From contig NW_023600993.1 of NCBI RefSeq assembly GCF_014898055.3, positions 21,587,048-21,651,047 of the forward strand: a stretch of 64,000 nucleotides of DNA, in the 5' to 3' direction. Below, one piece after another: positions 1-8,530 of this stretch. This stretch comes from Talpa occidentalis (Eukaryota > Chordata > Mammalia > Eulipotyphla > Talpidae). Numbering within the stretch: the first letter of the stretch is position 1; each line of letters starts with the position of its first letter. Below the pieces are notes generated by a model. That model was not told where the DNA came from and made no database searches. It saw only the letters and a program-made list of their open reading frames with translations. The translations under genes and the position numbers were made by a program.

Positions 1-918
1 ATCACCCAGGGAAGAATGGATGTTGGATCTTGAGTCCAAATCAGACTGGAGTCAGAATATCTTTCTTCTTGAAGGCTTTTTTCTTAAAGCCTTTAACTGA
101 TTGAATGAGGCCCACCCACAGTATGGAGTATAATCTGCATTACTTAGAGTTGACTGATTTAAATGTTAATTACATGTAAAAAAAAATCTGGTTAAGAGCA
201 TCTAGTCTGGTGTTTGACCAAACAATTGGGCACCAGACCCCAGCCAAGTTGACACATATAATTAATCATTACACCTATCATCCAAATATACCTGATGCTA
301 TTTAATGGAATATCAGGCTCACTTTTCTAGTTTCCTCTCTGTTCAGTAGTATCTCATTTTCTAAAGATGCATTGACTTATTTAGGACTTTCATGTGTACA
401 GTGAGTTTGCTGTTTTAAATGCAGATTGTCTAATCCAAAATTGGATAAAAGCATTTTTGAGATCTCCATCCGATGATTCTGGAGAAAAAGCCTGGGTTTG
501 CGTCTTATATAAAGAGGAGTCAAGAGTGTTCATCCAGTGTGTTATAACTTGGGGGTAGATCAGTGAAGTTTTCACCTCTAAGTTTTTTTCAGCTGTTAAG
601 TATGAAAACTAATAACCACTTTCTAGATGCTTTCTTGTTTTAACTGAGGGAATATCTAGTATTGTGTACACTGTAGAAGACCATCGTATATTTAGTTTAT
701 TTCCCCCTTCATCTCTTTCTAACTGGTTATCCCTACCTCCCAGGGCCAGCTCCCAACAGTCAGTACAGAAAAGCCTTCCCTTCCCTTCAGCCCTCCCAGC
801 ACTGCAGTAGTTTTCTTGGAAAATTTGTTACATTTTGGTTTTTATGTCTCATTTCCCCTCTATTATTTCATAAAGTTTTATCACTGATCATGAATAGATA
901 AATGAAATCATTTTGCAT
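1..918. other. Upstream flank, no recognised element
   Basis: AT-rich sequence without an exon, a repeat family I can name, or a convincing reading frame. The longest frames are chance ORFs of about 60 codons. It lies 5.7 kb or more upstream of the RBMS3 start codon and could contain distal regulatory DNA, but nothing in it shows this. Confidence 0.5.
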
Positions 919-1100
919 GAACATTTTATTCATTTATTTAACAAATATTTATTGTGTGTATGAATCCCAAGGATTGATCTAAGTGGTGGAGATATAATTG
1001 TGAACACGAGGGATAAATTCTCAGCCCTTGTGGAAATAAGATATTAGCAGGGCATATATTCAAAACAAGGAAACTGACAAATATATAAACAAAGCATGCG
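919..1100 (-). repeat. LINE-2 (L2) 3'-end fragment
   Basis: Read on the plus strand, this begins with a CATTTATTTAACAAATATTTATTG stretch broken by ordinary drift. It is followed by sequence corresponding to the antisense L2 3' end (a 'last, size, aggregate, still intact, left over for summary' type phrase in L2 copies: gtggtggagatata, then agcccttgtgg). The same antisense order is seen in other copies in this window. It is an old, diverged copy. The family call rests on remembered consensus phrases and not on an alignment. Confidence 0.6.
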
Positions 1101-3319
1101 TAATGTCCTGTTAGGGTAGACTAGGTGGTTGTTATGGTAAGTCACCCTAATAATCTCAATAGCATAATAAAACAAAGGTTTATTTCTTGTCCTTAATTGT
1201 CAAAAGCTATCCTCAGCTTTCCAAAATTCTTCTTTCTATAGTTCCTTCACATCAGCACATGCATCCATGAGAGAAGGGACTAGAGATTCAAGCAGCAACA
1301 ACTAAGAGCATGTACTAGAATCACTCCTGCTTTGCATTGCATTGGCAATAGCAAGTTACATGATCATGACTACCCCAGTGAAGCAGAGAAGTGAGTCTGG
1401 AGAATCCTGGTGGTAAAGATGTACCAGCTGTGCCTACCACAATGTTAGGTGCCATTGAAAATATGCATAAAGACCGAGAGCATAGCGTGCGTTTTTTAAA
1501 GAGGAAGAGAAGCAAAAAAATGCATGACCTTTCATGCATATTATTGCTTAGAATTATAATAAACTACTTCAGAAAAAAACTGAGTCAATTTAAAGAAAAT
1601 TATGACTAATTTTAACAACTGGTGTTCAGATATGAGGAAATACATTAAGGTCATTTTATGAATTGATAGATATTATGTTGTTATCTAATCAAGGACAAAG
1701 CTGGTAATATTTATATTGGTATCATGATTGTTTAGTGACATAGTAGATGCTCAGTAGAACTTTGTTGAAGGTAATAATAATCATCATATTAAATTATTCT
1801 TGCTTTTGCACTTGATGAACAGTCTTGAAATATAATCTATTGTAATTTTGTTCTGAGACTTGAAACTTTTTTCCAAGGCCAATTTGTATTGTCTTTATAG
1901 TAATATTTTTATATTCAATTATAGTTTAAATTTGGAACACACATGCCAAGTTGAATCAATAGTAGTCTCTTTTACCTAATTTGTCACATGAATTTTCTTA
2001 AACTATTGGTTAAATATCTAGGAGGAGTAAAAGAAGTTATAACAGAACATTAATGTTGAGATATGTAATCTACTATCTTGCCTGTTTTTAAAACCATCTT
2101 TTATGTTTAATACGTCTTTGAAAATGACTGTGTTGGAAAGGGATTTCACAAATTTTAATCCAGTGGGCAGGAAATGCCAAAAAAAAATTAAAACAATTAT
2201 TCAAGGTCATGAGTATCTTTCCTGCAGATAGAATAACATACTTGTTTTCAAAGATAGTATGATTATGTGTTTTCCTTTATCTCTACTGTTCTTTTCTTTT
2301 GCTTTTGACTAAGCCTTTGTAATTAAAAGTAATAAATTCTCCCAAAGAGAGAATCCAGCTATCCTCTGATTGGATAGGTGAAGGGGAAACATTTAAAGCT
2401 CCCAGACCCTCATTTCAAAACCATCACTTCTCCACCTCTGAATGGCACGTGTGAAACATAGTCTCAAACTTGTCTTAGAGGACTGTCTCTCCAGTTTGTG
2501 CTGTGAATCACCAGCCTCTCCAGGAGTCACACCTTTGAAGGGGTTTACTCCTCTTGGAGTTGTACAAAATGAGTTGATTAGTTGGCAGGTGGGACACAGC
2601 TGGCTTCAGATTCAGTGTGTGCCTTAAACTAGTTACCTCCTACCTTAATTTGATCATTTAAATGGGAAGTGCAACTGCTTCAACAGAACAGAGATGATAT
2701 AAAAACTATTTCTGACATGAGTATCTTGCCACCTGAATTGCCATGGCTACTCATATCTCTGTGGGGGAAAATAAATAAATAAATAAATAAAACACAGGGT
2801 TTACAATTCTTATGAGTGGTAAACTGCCTTTGAATTATTTAAGAAAAGCTTTAAATGCTCAATGAATGTTCTTAGGCTAATGACAATTGATGCCCAGAAC
2901 ATAACAATAATCTACTGAAATAGAATACCATTTTGGAAAGTAGCAATTTGTGTAGAAATTGCTGATAGCATCAACACATGCTGGGAATTTTACATATAAG
3001 TGGACTATAGTGTGGGCTGAGGAGTTATTTATTTGACCTTTCATTTGTAAATAAAACAGTATTCCTTTCTCTTCAAGAAGTATCTAGACCAGTTATTAAA
3101 AAAAAAAAATACTGATGTCCTTTGTCAATAGAAACAAAACTGGCAGAAATCATCTAGGATTCAGATCTTATAGGTCTGAAGATGTGGAGGAATCGCAACT
3201 GGTTATTGAGAAAGACAGCATTCCATAATTTAAGATAATTAGATCTAGAGATAGAGTATTTGGATTGACTCTGTCCTGTACTACTCACTGTCACTAATTT
3301 AGCTTTGCATTCCAAGTTC
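1101..3319. other. Upstream flank, AT-rich, mostly unassigned
   Basis: No exon or identifiable repeat stands out. A short (AAAT)n simple repeat lies at about 2768-2791, and there are small poly-A and poly-T runs. The interval is probably intergenic or part of an unseen distal promoter region. Confidence 0.45.
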
Positions 3320-3955
3320 TCAATCAGCCTTACGTGATCTGGCCCCTGGGTTCTTCTCCAGTCGAGTTTTATTGTCTTACTCCTCCCTGTTCTACTCCCC
3401 CCACTGCACCATTCCTCATGCATTCCCAAGACATTCTTGCTGCTAAACTTTCTGGACTTGCTGTTCCCTTTGCCAGAGATGCTTTTCCCCTGAATACAGA
3501 CCGACAGTTTCTGAGTCAAAGCAATGCCCTGAGGTCTACATGTTTATCTCGGTGCGTTCTCATGATAATGGCTTGAAGCTGGTCTTGAGGTGACATTTGA
3601 CAGATGAGGAAATAGGGGCAGGGTTGGAGCACAGGCAGGACTGGGGCCAAAGCTGTGCTGGGGCGGCCCAGCCTCGCACACTGAGTATGTCACAGCACCC
3701 GGCAACCAGGGCAGGGCTAACAACTTCCTTTCACACCGGAGCTCTTCCTCCCAGAACCTTCCTTGATTATCCTATGTAAAGTAGAATCCATATGACTGCT
3801 TCTCTTCTTCAGCTTTATATTTCGTAGCTGCCACCTGCTCTTATACCCCCTGTATACTGGCTGGTTTCTTTGTTTACCTCCCCCATTAGAATACATACTC
3901 GGTGAGGAAGACTCTTCTTCTGATCTGCACATCACTATCTGCCTGCACCAGAAAG
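3320..3955 (+). repeat. LINE-2 (L2) fragment, sense
   Basis: Contains a series of L2 3'-region landmarks in order. These are CCTTACGTGATCTGGCCCCT near 3329, GACTTGCTGTTCCCTTTGCC near 3456, a CTTTTCCCC match just after, and the GAATACATACTCGGTGAGG segment near 3890. The order and orientation agree with an L2 on the plus strand. It is old and diverged, and interrupted by a segment near 3590-3700 that looks partly MIR-like (CAGATGAGGAAATAGGGGC). The open frames over it are chance. Confidence 0.65.
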
Positions 3956-4509
3956 GTACTTGTGTCCCCAGAGGACACAGGTCAGGTTAGAATTGTTTGT
4001 CATGTTTAAGATGTCTTACTGTTCACACATTAATGAGCACCATTTTGCACCAGACTCCACGACAGTTTTTGGACCTATAAAGGTACATGATGGGGCCGAA
4101 GAAACGGAATTAACCAGCACTTATGGTAGGAGAAGCATTTTACTAGGGCTCAGATGGTGTAGCAAGGAAGGTAGGGCTCAGGAGAGGCTACCCCATCCAA
4201 TCTCCACGCTGAGACCTGGCGGCTGGGCTGAAGGGCCAGGAGCACACTCCAGACAGGGGAGAGAAAGTTTGCATGTGAGAGCACATTCCAGCTCTAAAAG
4301 CTGTTCTGAATGGCAAAGCTGTAATGTACAAGGGACAGTTTACCTTCTGAGTCTGGGGAAGGAAGCTGGGCTTCAAGTGTCTTGAAAACAATCCCAAGAA
4401 TCAGGGCTCTGATCATGCTCTCTCATGCGAGCTCTGATATTCTATAGAATGATTTTTAGATGGATATAATTTTTATTCAGTGTCTGATTTGGTGTAGCAC
4501 CTCCAGCCA
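3956..4509. other. Upstream flank, unassigned
   Basis: Open frames of up to 141 codons occur on the plus strand. They lack a family resemblance I recognise, and frames of similar length occur on the other strand, so I do not call a gene. Confidence 0.4.
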
Positions 4510-4590
4510 TGTAAGTTGACAATATTTTCATTTTCTAGATGGGACAACTGAGGCCCAGAACAACACATTTCAGCCTCCTAGGAGTTGATT
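4510..4590 (+). repeat. MIR SINE fragment
   Basis: The core phrase 'cattttctagatgggacaactgaggcccagaa', given here in pieces (CATTTTCTAGATGGG and CAACTGAGGCCCAGAA), corresponds to the MIR core 'cattttacagatgaggaaactgaggcacagag'. It is an ancient mammalian element and a partial copy. Confidence 0.6.
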
Positions 4591-5150
4591 TAATTTTCTC
4601 AATTATAGTGCTATCAGGACTCCTAATTCTTACCCTTCTAAATGTTGTTCTTGTCAAAATCCAAATATAAAACTGTTTATCCACCATCCTTATCTTTTTT
4701 CAAGAAACACTCATGCACTTGTACAGCTTTGAAAAAACAGACCCCTGAGAGGGAGCCAGTTGCCTCAGGGTGGTGGGGCCCGTAGCAGGATGGACACCAT
4801 ATTATACATTGAGCTCAAGTTTCTGCTCTTCTGGGTGAGGACACTAGATTTGGACCAGGAAGCTTTTATCTGAATAGGTGACTCTGGGACTTGATGGAAT
4901 AGAGCCAACTTGACAAAGTAGAGTGGATCTCAATATTGGCCTGCCCATGCTTTGTGCATGCGTGAGCACTCCCCAGCAAAACACAGCTGGCACATCTAAT
5001 TTTAGCTTGCCCGCCTTGAAAAGGGACCCTTTAAGGAACTATATTTTCTCTAAAATAATTTGTATTATAATGTAGCAGCTGATAAACATGTCAGAATATT
5101 TCTTATTATTGGTGGGGAAAAATTTTGCCAAGTAATTATGATTTTTGTTC

Positions 5151-5152
<2 letters not shown>
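4591..5152. other. Upstream flank, unassigned
   Basis: No coding or repeat signature recognised. It leads into the TG/CG alternating tract. Confidence 0.4.
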
Positions 5153-5188
<36 letters not shown>

Positions 5189-5200
5189 CATGTGTGTGTG
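5153..5200. repeat. (TG)n-(CG)4-(TG)n alternating tract
   Basis: A 48-bp unbroken purine/pyrimidine alternation: a long TG run, a CGCGCGC core around 5183-5189, CA, then TG again. The alternation breaks at 5200/5201 (G followed by A). It is a dinucleotide microsatellite with a CG core, and such sequences can adopt left-handed Z-DNA. It lies about 1.4 kb upstream of the RBMS3 initiator codon. Confidence 0.9.
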
Positions 5201-5740
5201 ATGATCAGTAAAGTGATTAAAGCATCCATGAATCCAAATTATCATAAAGAGCTAGACTATGAGAGAACAGAGATTTTATTTAGAAAGAACCTATTTAGAA
5301 TAAACCTCAGAGCACATGTCTTTTAATTTTTACAAAATGGATGGAAATGATAAGAATGATTATTTCTGCCATAATAAGTTGGTCATTGTGATCTGACCAT
5401 GTGTGGTTGTTGGGGAGTAGACTCAAAAAATGTCTTTAACACATAGCATCCTCCATGTCCTCCAAGAAGTAAAATGTTAGTTTCTAAACCAGGTCTTGGA
5501 TTCATGCGGCTTTAGTGTGCTAACAGGTTTAGAAAGCATCTGGGACACACTTTTTTCTATTTTAACCAGCAAGGTTATTCTCCCTGTCTTTTTTCTTTCT
5601 TTATTTCTCTTCCATTTTCCTTGCTTCCTCTCTTCCCTCCCATGATCTCCTGTGTTTTGTTTAGCACCATGGCTTACCTTGAAACTTGGCAAGAAGAGAA
5701 GAGATCGTGGGCTCCTGTGGGGTAAATAGAGGAGAGGATA
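5201..5740. other. RBMS3 5' flank
   Basis: No repeat recognised. There is a pyrimidine-rich stretch at about 5579-5650. It may carry promoter-upstream regulatory sequence, but no specific binding site is convincing enough to name. Confidence 0.4.
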
Positions 5741-6061
5741 AAAAATAACCCACTGCCTGCATTTGAGTTCCCCGGGTTCAGTTCTAGCGACAGCAGCTTT
5801 ACTGCAAAAATCGCTTTGCTATTCGAGATAGCCAGCAGAGGGAATCGGAACTTTGCTTGCAGCAGGGGTTGAAGCAGCCTTTTTTTTTTTTTTTTCTTGG
5901 AGGAAATACTGCAGCTTTCTCGACTGCGTACGCTGCTCCCTGGAGAGGCTCTCTGGGTTCCACCCACCGGCTAGAAGGAGGGGAAGTGAATGAAAGGACA
6001 GGACAAGCCCCGAACACCATGTCACTCTGGGAGGGAGACAGCAGCAACTAAGCTGTGCAAG
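5741..6061 (+). promoter_or_regulatory. Presumed RBMS3 promoter-proximal / 5'-most leader region
   Basis: This block is locally richer in CpG than its surroundings: CGAC, CGCT, CGAG, CGGAA, CGACTGCGTACGC and CACCGG between 5785 and 5970. It contains a T16 run at about 5881-5896. It lies immediately upstream of the leader that runs into the RBMS3 start codon. No TATA box at a sensible distance is obvious, and it does not look like a classical dense CpG island. The transcription start site cannot be placed from sequence alone. An upstream ATG sits at 6019-6021 and would matter only if transcription starts above it. Confidence 0.4.
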
Positions 6062-6200
6062 GTTTCTTTTTTTTTTTTTTTCTTTTTCTTTCCCCTTTTC
6101 TTTTTCTTTTCTTTCTTTCTTTTCTTCTTCTTCTTTTTTTTTTGCTTTTTTCTTCTTTCTTTCCTTTTCTTTCTTTCTTTGTTTTCTCCTTTTCTTTAAG
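6062..6200 (+). promoter_or_regulatory. Long A-free pyrimidine tract ending in AG
   Basis: From 6062 to 6198 there is no adenine. The sequence is nearly all T and C, with isolated G residues, and runs as TTTTC/TTCTT repeats. The first AG after it is at 6199-6200 (context TTTCTTTAAG followed by GTGGGG). Two readings are possible: it is a polypyrimidine element within the RBMS3 5' UTR, or it is an unusually long polypyrimidine tract of a 3' splice site, so that the coding exon begins at 6201. The open frames encoding poly-Phe or poly-Lys across it are low-complexity artefacts. Confidence 0.6.
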
Positions 6201-6632
6201 GTGGGGAAAGAGACAGACAGGAGACAGGAAGCTGATCTGCAAAGATTCGGAGTTGTGCTGAAAGGACTTTGATTTTTTTTTTTCCTTTACAAACGCTGGC
6301 AATTGACATCGCTTACAGACAACCTGGTTAGAGAACCAACTGCCTCATCCCAAGTGGACCCCGGCAGCTGAGGGAAGGCAGGCCAGATCTGGGGAGGCTG
6401 TGTGTGGGGCTTTTTTTCCTACCGATCCCCCCGCCCCCCTTTTTTTCCCCCTGGTGTGTTTCTTTTTTAAATTCTTGCTGTGTTGGAACTAGCGAGTGGT
6501 GGAAGACAAGGAATCTCTGAAGCCTCATCAGTCATCGGGACTGTCAGGAATAGTGGTTTCAGAGGAAGCTCGGCCTGGGGCGCTATACCCTGTCATCCAG
6601 TTCCCTGCCTCGGAGATAAAGATTCCAGCTAC
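6201..6632 (+). other. RBMS3 5' untranslated leader (exon 1)
   Basis: This stretch joins the pyrimidine tract to the RBMS3 start codon. No ATG occurs in any frame from 6022 to 6632, so the first AUG of a transcript starting anywhere in this interval is the RBMS3 initiator. In the reading frame of RBMS3 there is a TAA at 6468-6470 and no later stop, so the frame is open for 54 codons upstream of the ATG. There is no in-frame CTG in that open part, only weak near-cognate codons. A C/T-rich segment lies at about 6410-6455. Its true 5' boundary is unknown. Confidence 0.65.
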
Positions 6633-6707
6633 ATGGGCAAACGCTTGGATCAGCCACAAATGTACCCCCAGTACACTTACTACTATCCTCATTATCTCCA
6701 AACCAAG
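6633..6707 (+). CDS. RBMS3: RBMS3, first coding exon (residues 1-25, partial gene)
   Basis: Encodes the N-terminus of RNA-binding motif, single-stranded-interacting protein 3. This is a member of the MSSP/RBMS family, which has two RRM domains, acts largely in the cytoplasm, and binds A/U-rich single-stranded RNA to affect mRNA stability. The 25 codons start MGKRLDQPQ, continue with the tyrosine-rich YTYYYPHY, and end LQTK. RBMS1 differs at the start (MGKVWKQQ as I remember it), so the assignment to RBMS3 is firm. The two RRMs lie in later exons that are not in this window. The start is fixed by family identity and by being the first AUG of the leader. Its context is mixed: a pyrimidine at -3 (T) and G at +4. 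The coding part ends in a complete AAG codon, so the intron is phase 0. No break or frameshift is seen in this exon. Confidence 0.93.
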
Positions 6708-6713
6708 GTATGA
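6708..6713 (+). other. RBMS3: RBMS3 exon 1 splice donor
   Basis: The junction reads CCAAG then GTATGA, a good 5' splice site (AAG|GTATG). It falls exactly where the RBMS3 N-terminal reading ends. Reading through it would reach a stop two codons later, at the TGA at 6711-6713. Confidence 0.9.
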
Positions 6714-7540
6714 CTTGACCCACGGTCTGGCAATCAGTGTGGTTTCCTTCTGCACTTGGGATGGGAAACAGACAGGCATGTGAATTATTATTTAACCCTC
6801 CACCCCCATCAACCTCTTCCTGCTTCTTTGAAATTAGTAACATACCAATGGAGTTAATGAGGCAGAGGAGAATATAAGAAGTGTGCAGCCTCAGAACTGA
6901 GGCTTTCTCTGTAAGGAGAGATAATAGTTTCACTGGAGTTCCTTTGTTGTTATTTGGCAGTATAAACGTTCCTGATAGCCGTAAAGCCCTTTGCAGATGG
7001 GCAGGGTTGTTACAGAGGAGATCACAACAGTGATTATCGGGCACAAGAATACAATTTCAGGGGCTTTTCTGGTGAAATGCTCTTTGTTTGTGGCTCTGAA
7101 AGGGCTTTTCCCTCTGGATAGGACATGCCAGGGTGGGGGCTGACTCAAACTTTTAATCGCTGAGAGCATGAGAGGAGGCTCTGAGCAGGCACAGGAGAGC
7201 TAACTAAAGTCTCTTGGAGTTTGTTTGGGTGTGTTTTTATTTTTCTGTTTGCCTTAAAAATTTTACTTTAGATCTAGGATGTTTAGGGTGCGCACGGTGG
7301 GATTTTCAAGCTTTGCTTTCAGAATAGATGGCCTTTACTTTTAGACGCTCTGTTTTGCTGTACTCATTGCCATCAGGAGGCCTGGGTCTTGAGAACGGAT
7401 CGATGTAGCTGATGAAAAGTGGATGTGAATCGGTTAAATACTTTAGGTTTTATGTGTGTGCTCTGATGGTCATTAGGGGCCAGTGGCAAACCCACAGAAC
7501 TGAGCAGTGGGCAGTGCCAGCCGTGAACTTTATCCTGTAG
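6714..7540. other. Proximal intron 1, unassigned
   Basis: No repeat family recognised. The longest open frame is antisense, 153 codons at 6583-7044. It overlaps the exon and has no recognisable homology, so it is treated as chance. Confidence 0.45.
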
Positions 7541-7990
7541 TTCAGCCATGAAAGACTCAGGTGTGAAATCACAACTCCAATTTGTCAATTAAATTGGACT
7601 TGATGGGGGGAGGGCTATTGATAGAGCTACCACCTTGAATGCATGGATTATATTTCTTTATGGATGATATTATTTTGTATCGCATTAGCCAGACTCCAGT
7701 GTCTTCTAATAAATAAATATGCTGAGAGTGAACAAGGCGTGCCTGAGTGATCTGTGCTGTCACCAGGACTCGTTGATGTGATTAGGGTTTGGTAATTCAT
7801 GCTGTAGTTATCTCTCATTTATTCTGTCTCATCAAACAATGCCTATTAGTAAACCAGACAAGGCAGCAGACGTTTCATATTATAGTAAAGATTGTTGCTT
7901 TTTTCCCCTTTCTTTTTCTATAGCTCTGATTCACCCTGCCCCTCCAAGGTCGACTCACATTGCTTTTTGCCTTTGTGAGCATTTAGTTTG
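7541..7990. promoter_or_regulatory. Conserved-looking non-coding block
   Basis: This segment has the mixed-composition, repeat-free texture typical of conserved intronic elements. Examples are the stretches around 7620-7700 and 7735-7870, with TAATTCATGC near 7793 and CATCAAACAATG near 7830. The call is an impression from composition and lack of repeat signatures, because conservation cannot be measured here. Confidence 0.25.
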
Positions 7991-8437
7991 TGCTGCTGCT
8001 GCTTAAATAGACCAGCCCTCCTGCTCCAGTGCCTTGAGTTTTAACTCTTTGGGGGATTGGATAGCGAATGTCACCTGCCTTCCTGAAGGAAATGGCAAAG
8101 CAAGGACAAGTTAAAAGGGGGAAATTTATAGTCATTACTCACTCCCCCCACCAGGAAACAAAAATAACAAACTTAAGGGTTGCATGAAAAAATATCAGAC
8201 ATTCCATCCCCTTTACTCATTTGGATAAGTTTTTCCAAATGTTTCAAAATTCACGCTTTCTTTTTTGGTCTTTCTTTTCTCCCATGAAGTATATTCAGGG
8301 AAGAAACTTTAGGTTGAAATGAATAGTTTTTGCTTTTCTGTTTGCATTTCTTTTAACTATTGTTAGGAAGGAATAATGTCCTCTACATTAGGTTAAAGAC
8401 ATAGGACTCTGGATGAGCAACCCCGGTGAAAAATATA
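7991..8437. other. Proximal intron 1, unassigned
   Basis: Nothing recognised apart from short T-rich runs. Confidence 0.4.
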
Positions 8438-8530
8438 TGTGTGTGTGTGGGGGGGGTGTATTTGGGGTAAAGGATGTGTGCATTTGGGGTAAAGAGGGAA
8501 GGAAGGTGGTGGGAGGAGTGAGAGAAAAGA
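8438..8530 (+). repeat. GT/G-rich low-complexity segment
   Basis: A (TG)n run is followed by eight G residues (8449-8456) and two imperfect direct copies of ATTTGGGGTAAAG (about 8460-8472 and 8482-8494). It then becomes purine-rich GGAAGG sequence. Several G runs lie close together on the plus strand. The spacing is long for a classical G-quadruplex. Confidence 0.7.

Noticed and set aside
6048..6302. Lys/Arg-rich minus-strand frame and Phe-rich plus-strand frames over the RBMS3 leader
   Set aside because: Low-complexity translation of the pyrimidine tract.
6480..6713. RBMS3 start at an upstream GTG, giving a longer N-terminus
   Set aside because: RBMS3 proteins start at MGKRLD, the upstream frame has no AUG or CUG, and its translation has no family resemblance.
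6583..7044. 153-codon antisense frame over RBMS3 exon 1
   Set aside because: It is antisense to a known coding exon and spans the splice donor; no homology recognised.
8449..8498. G-quadruplex
   Set aside because: The G runs are present, but one loop is about 18 nt, so the motif does not meet the usual spacing.
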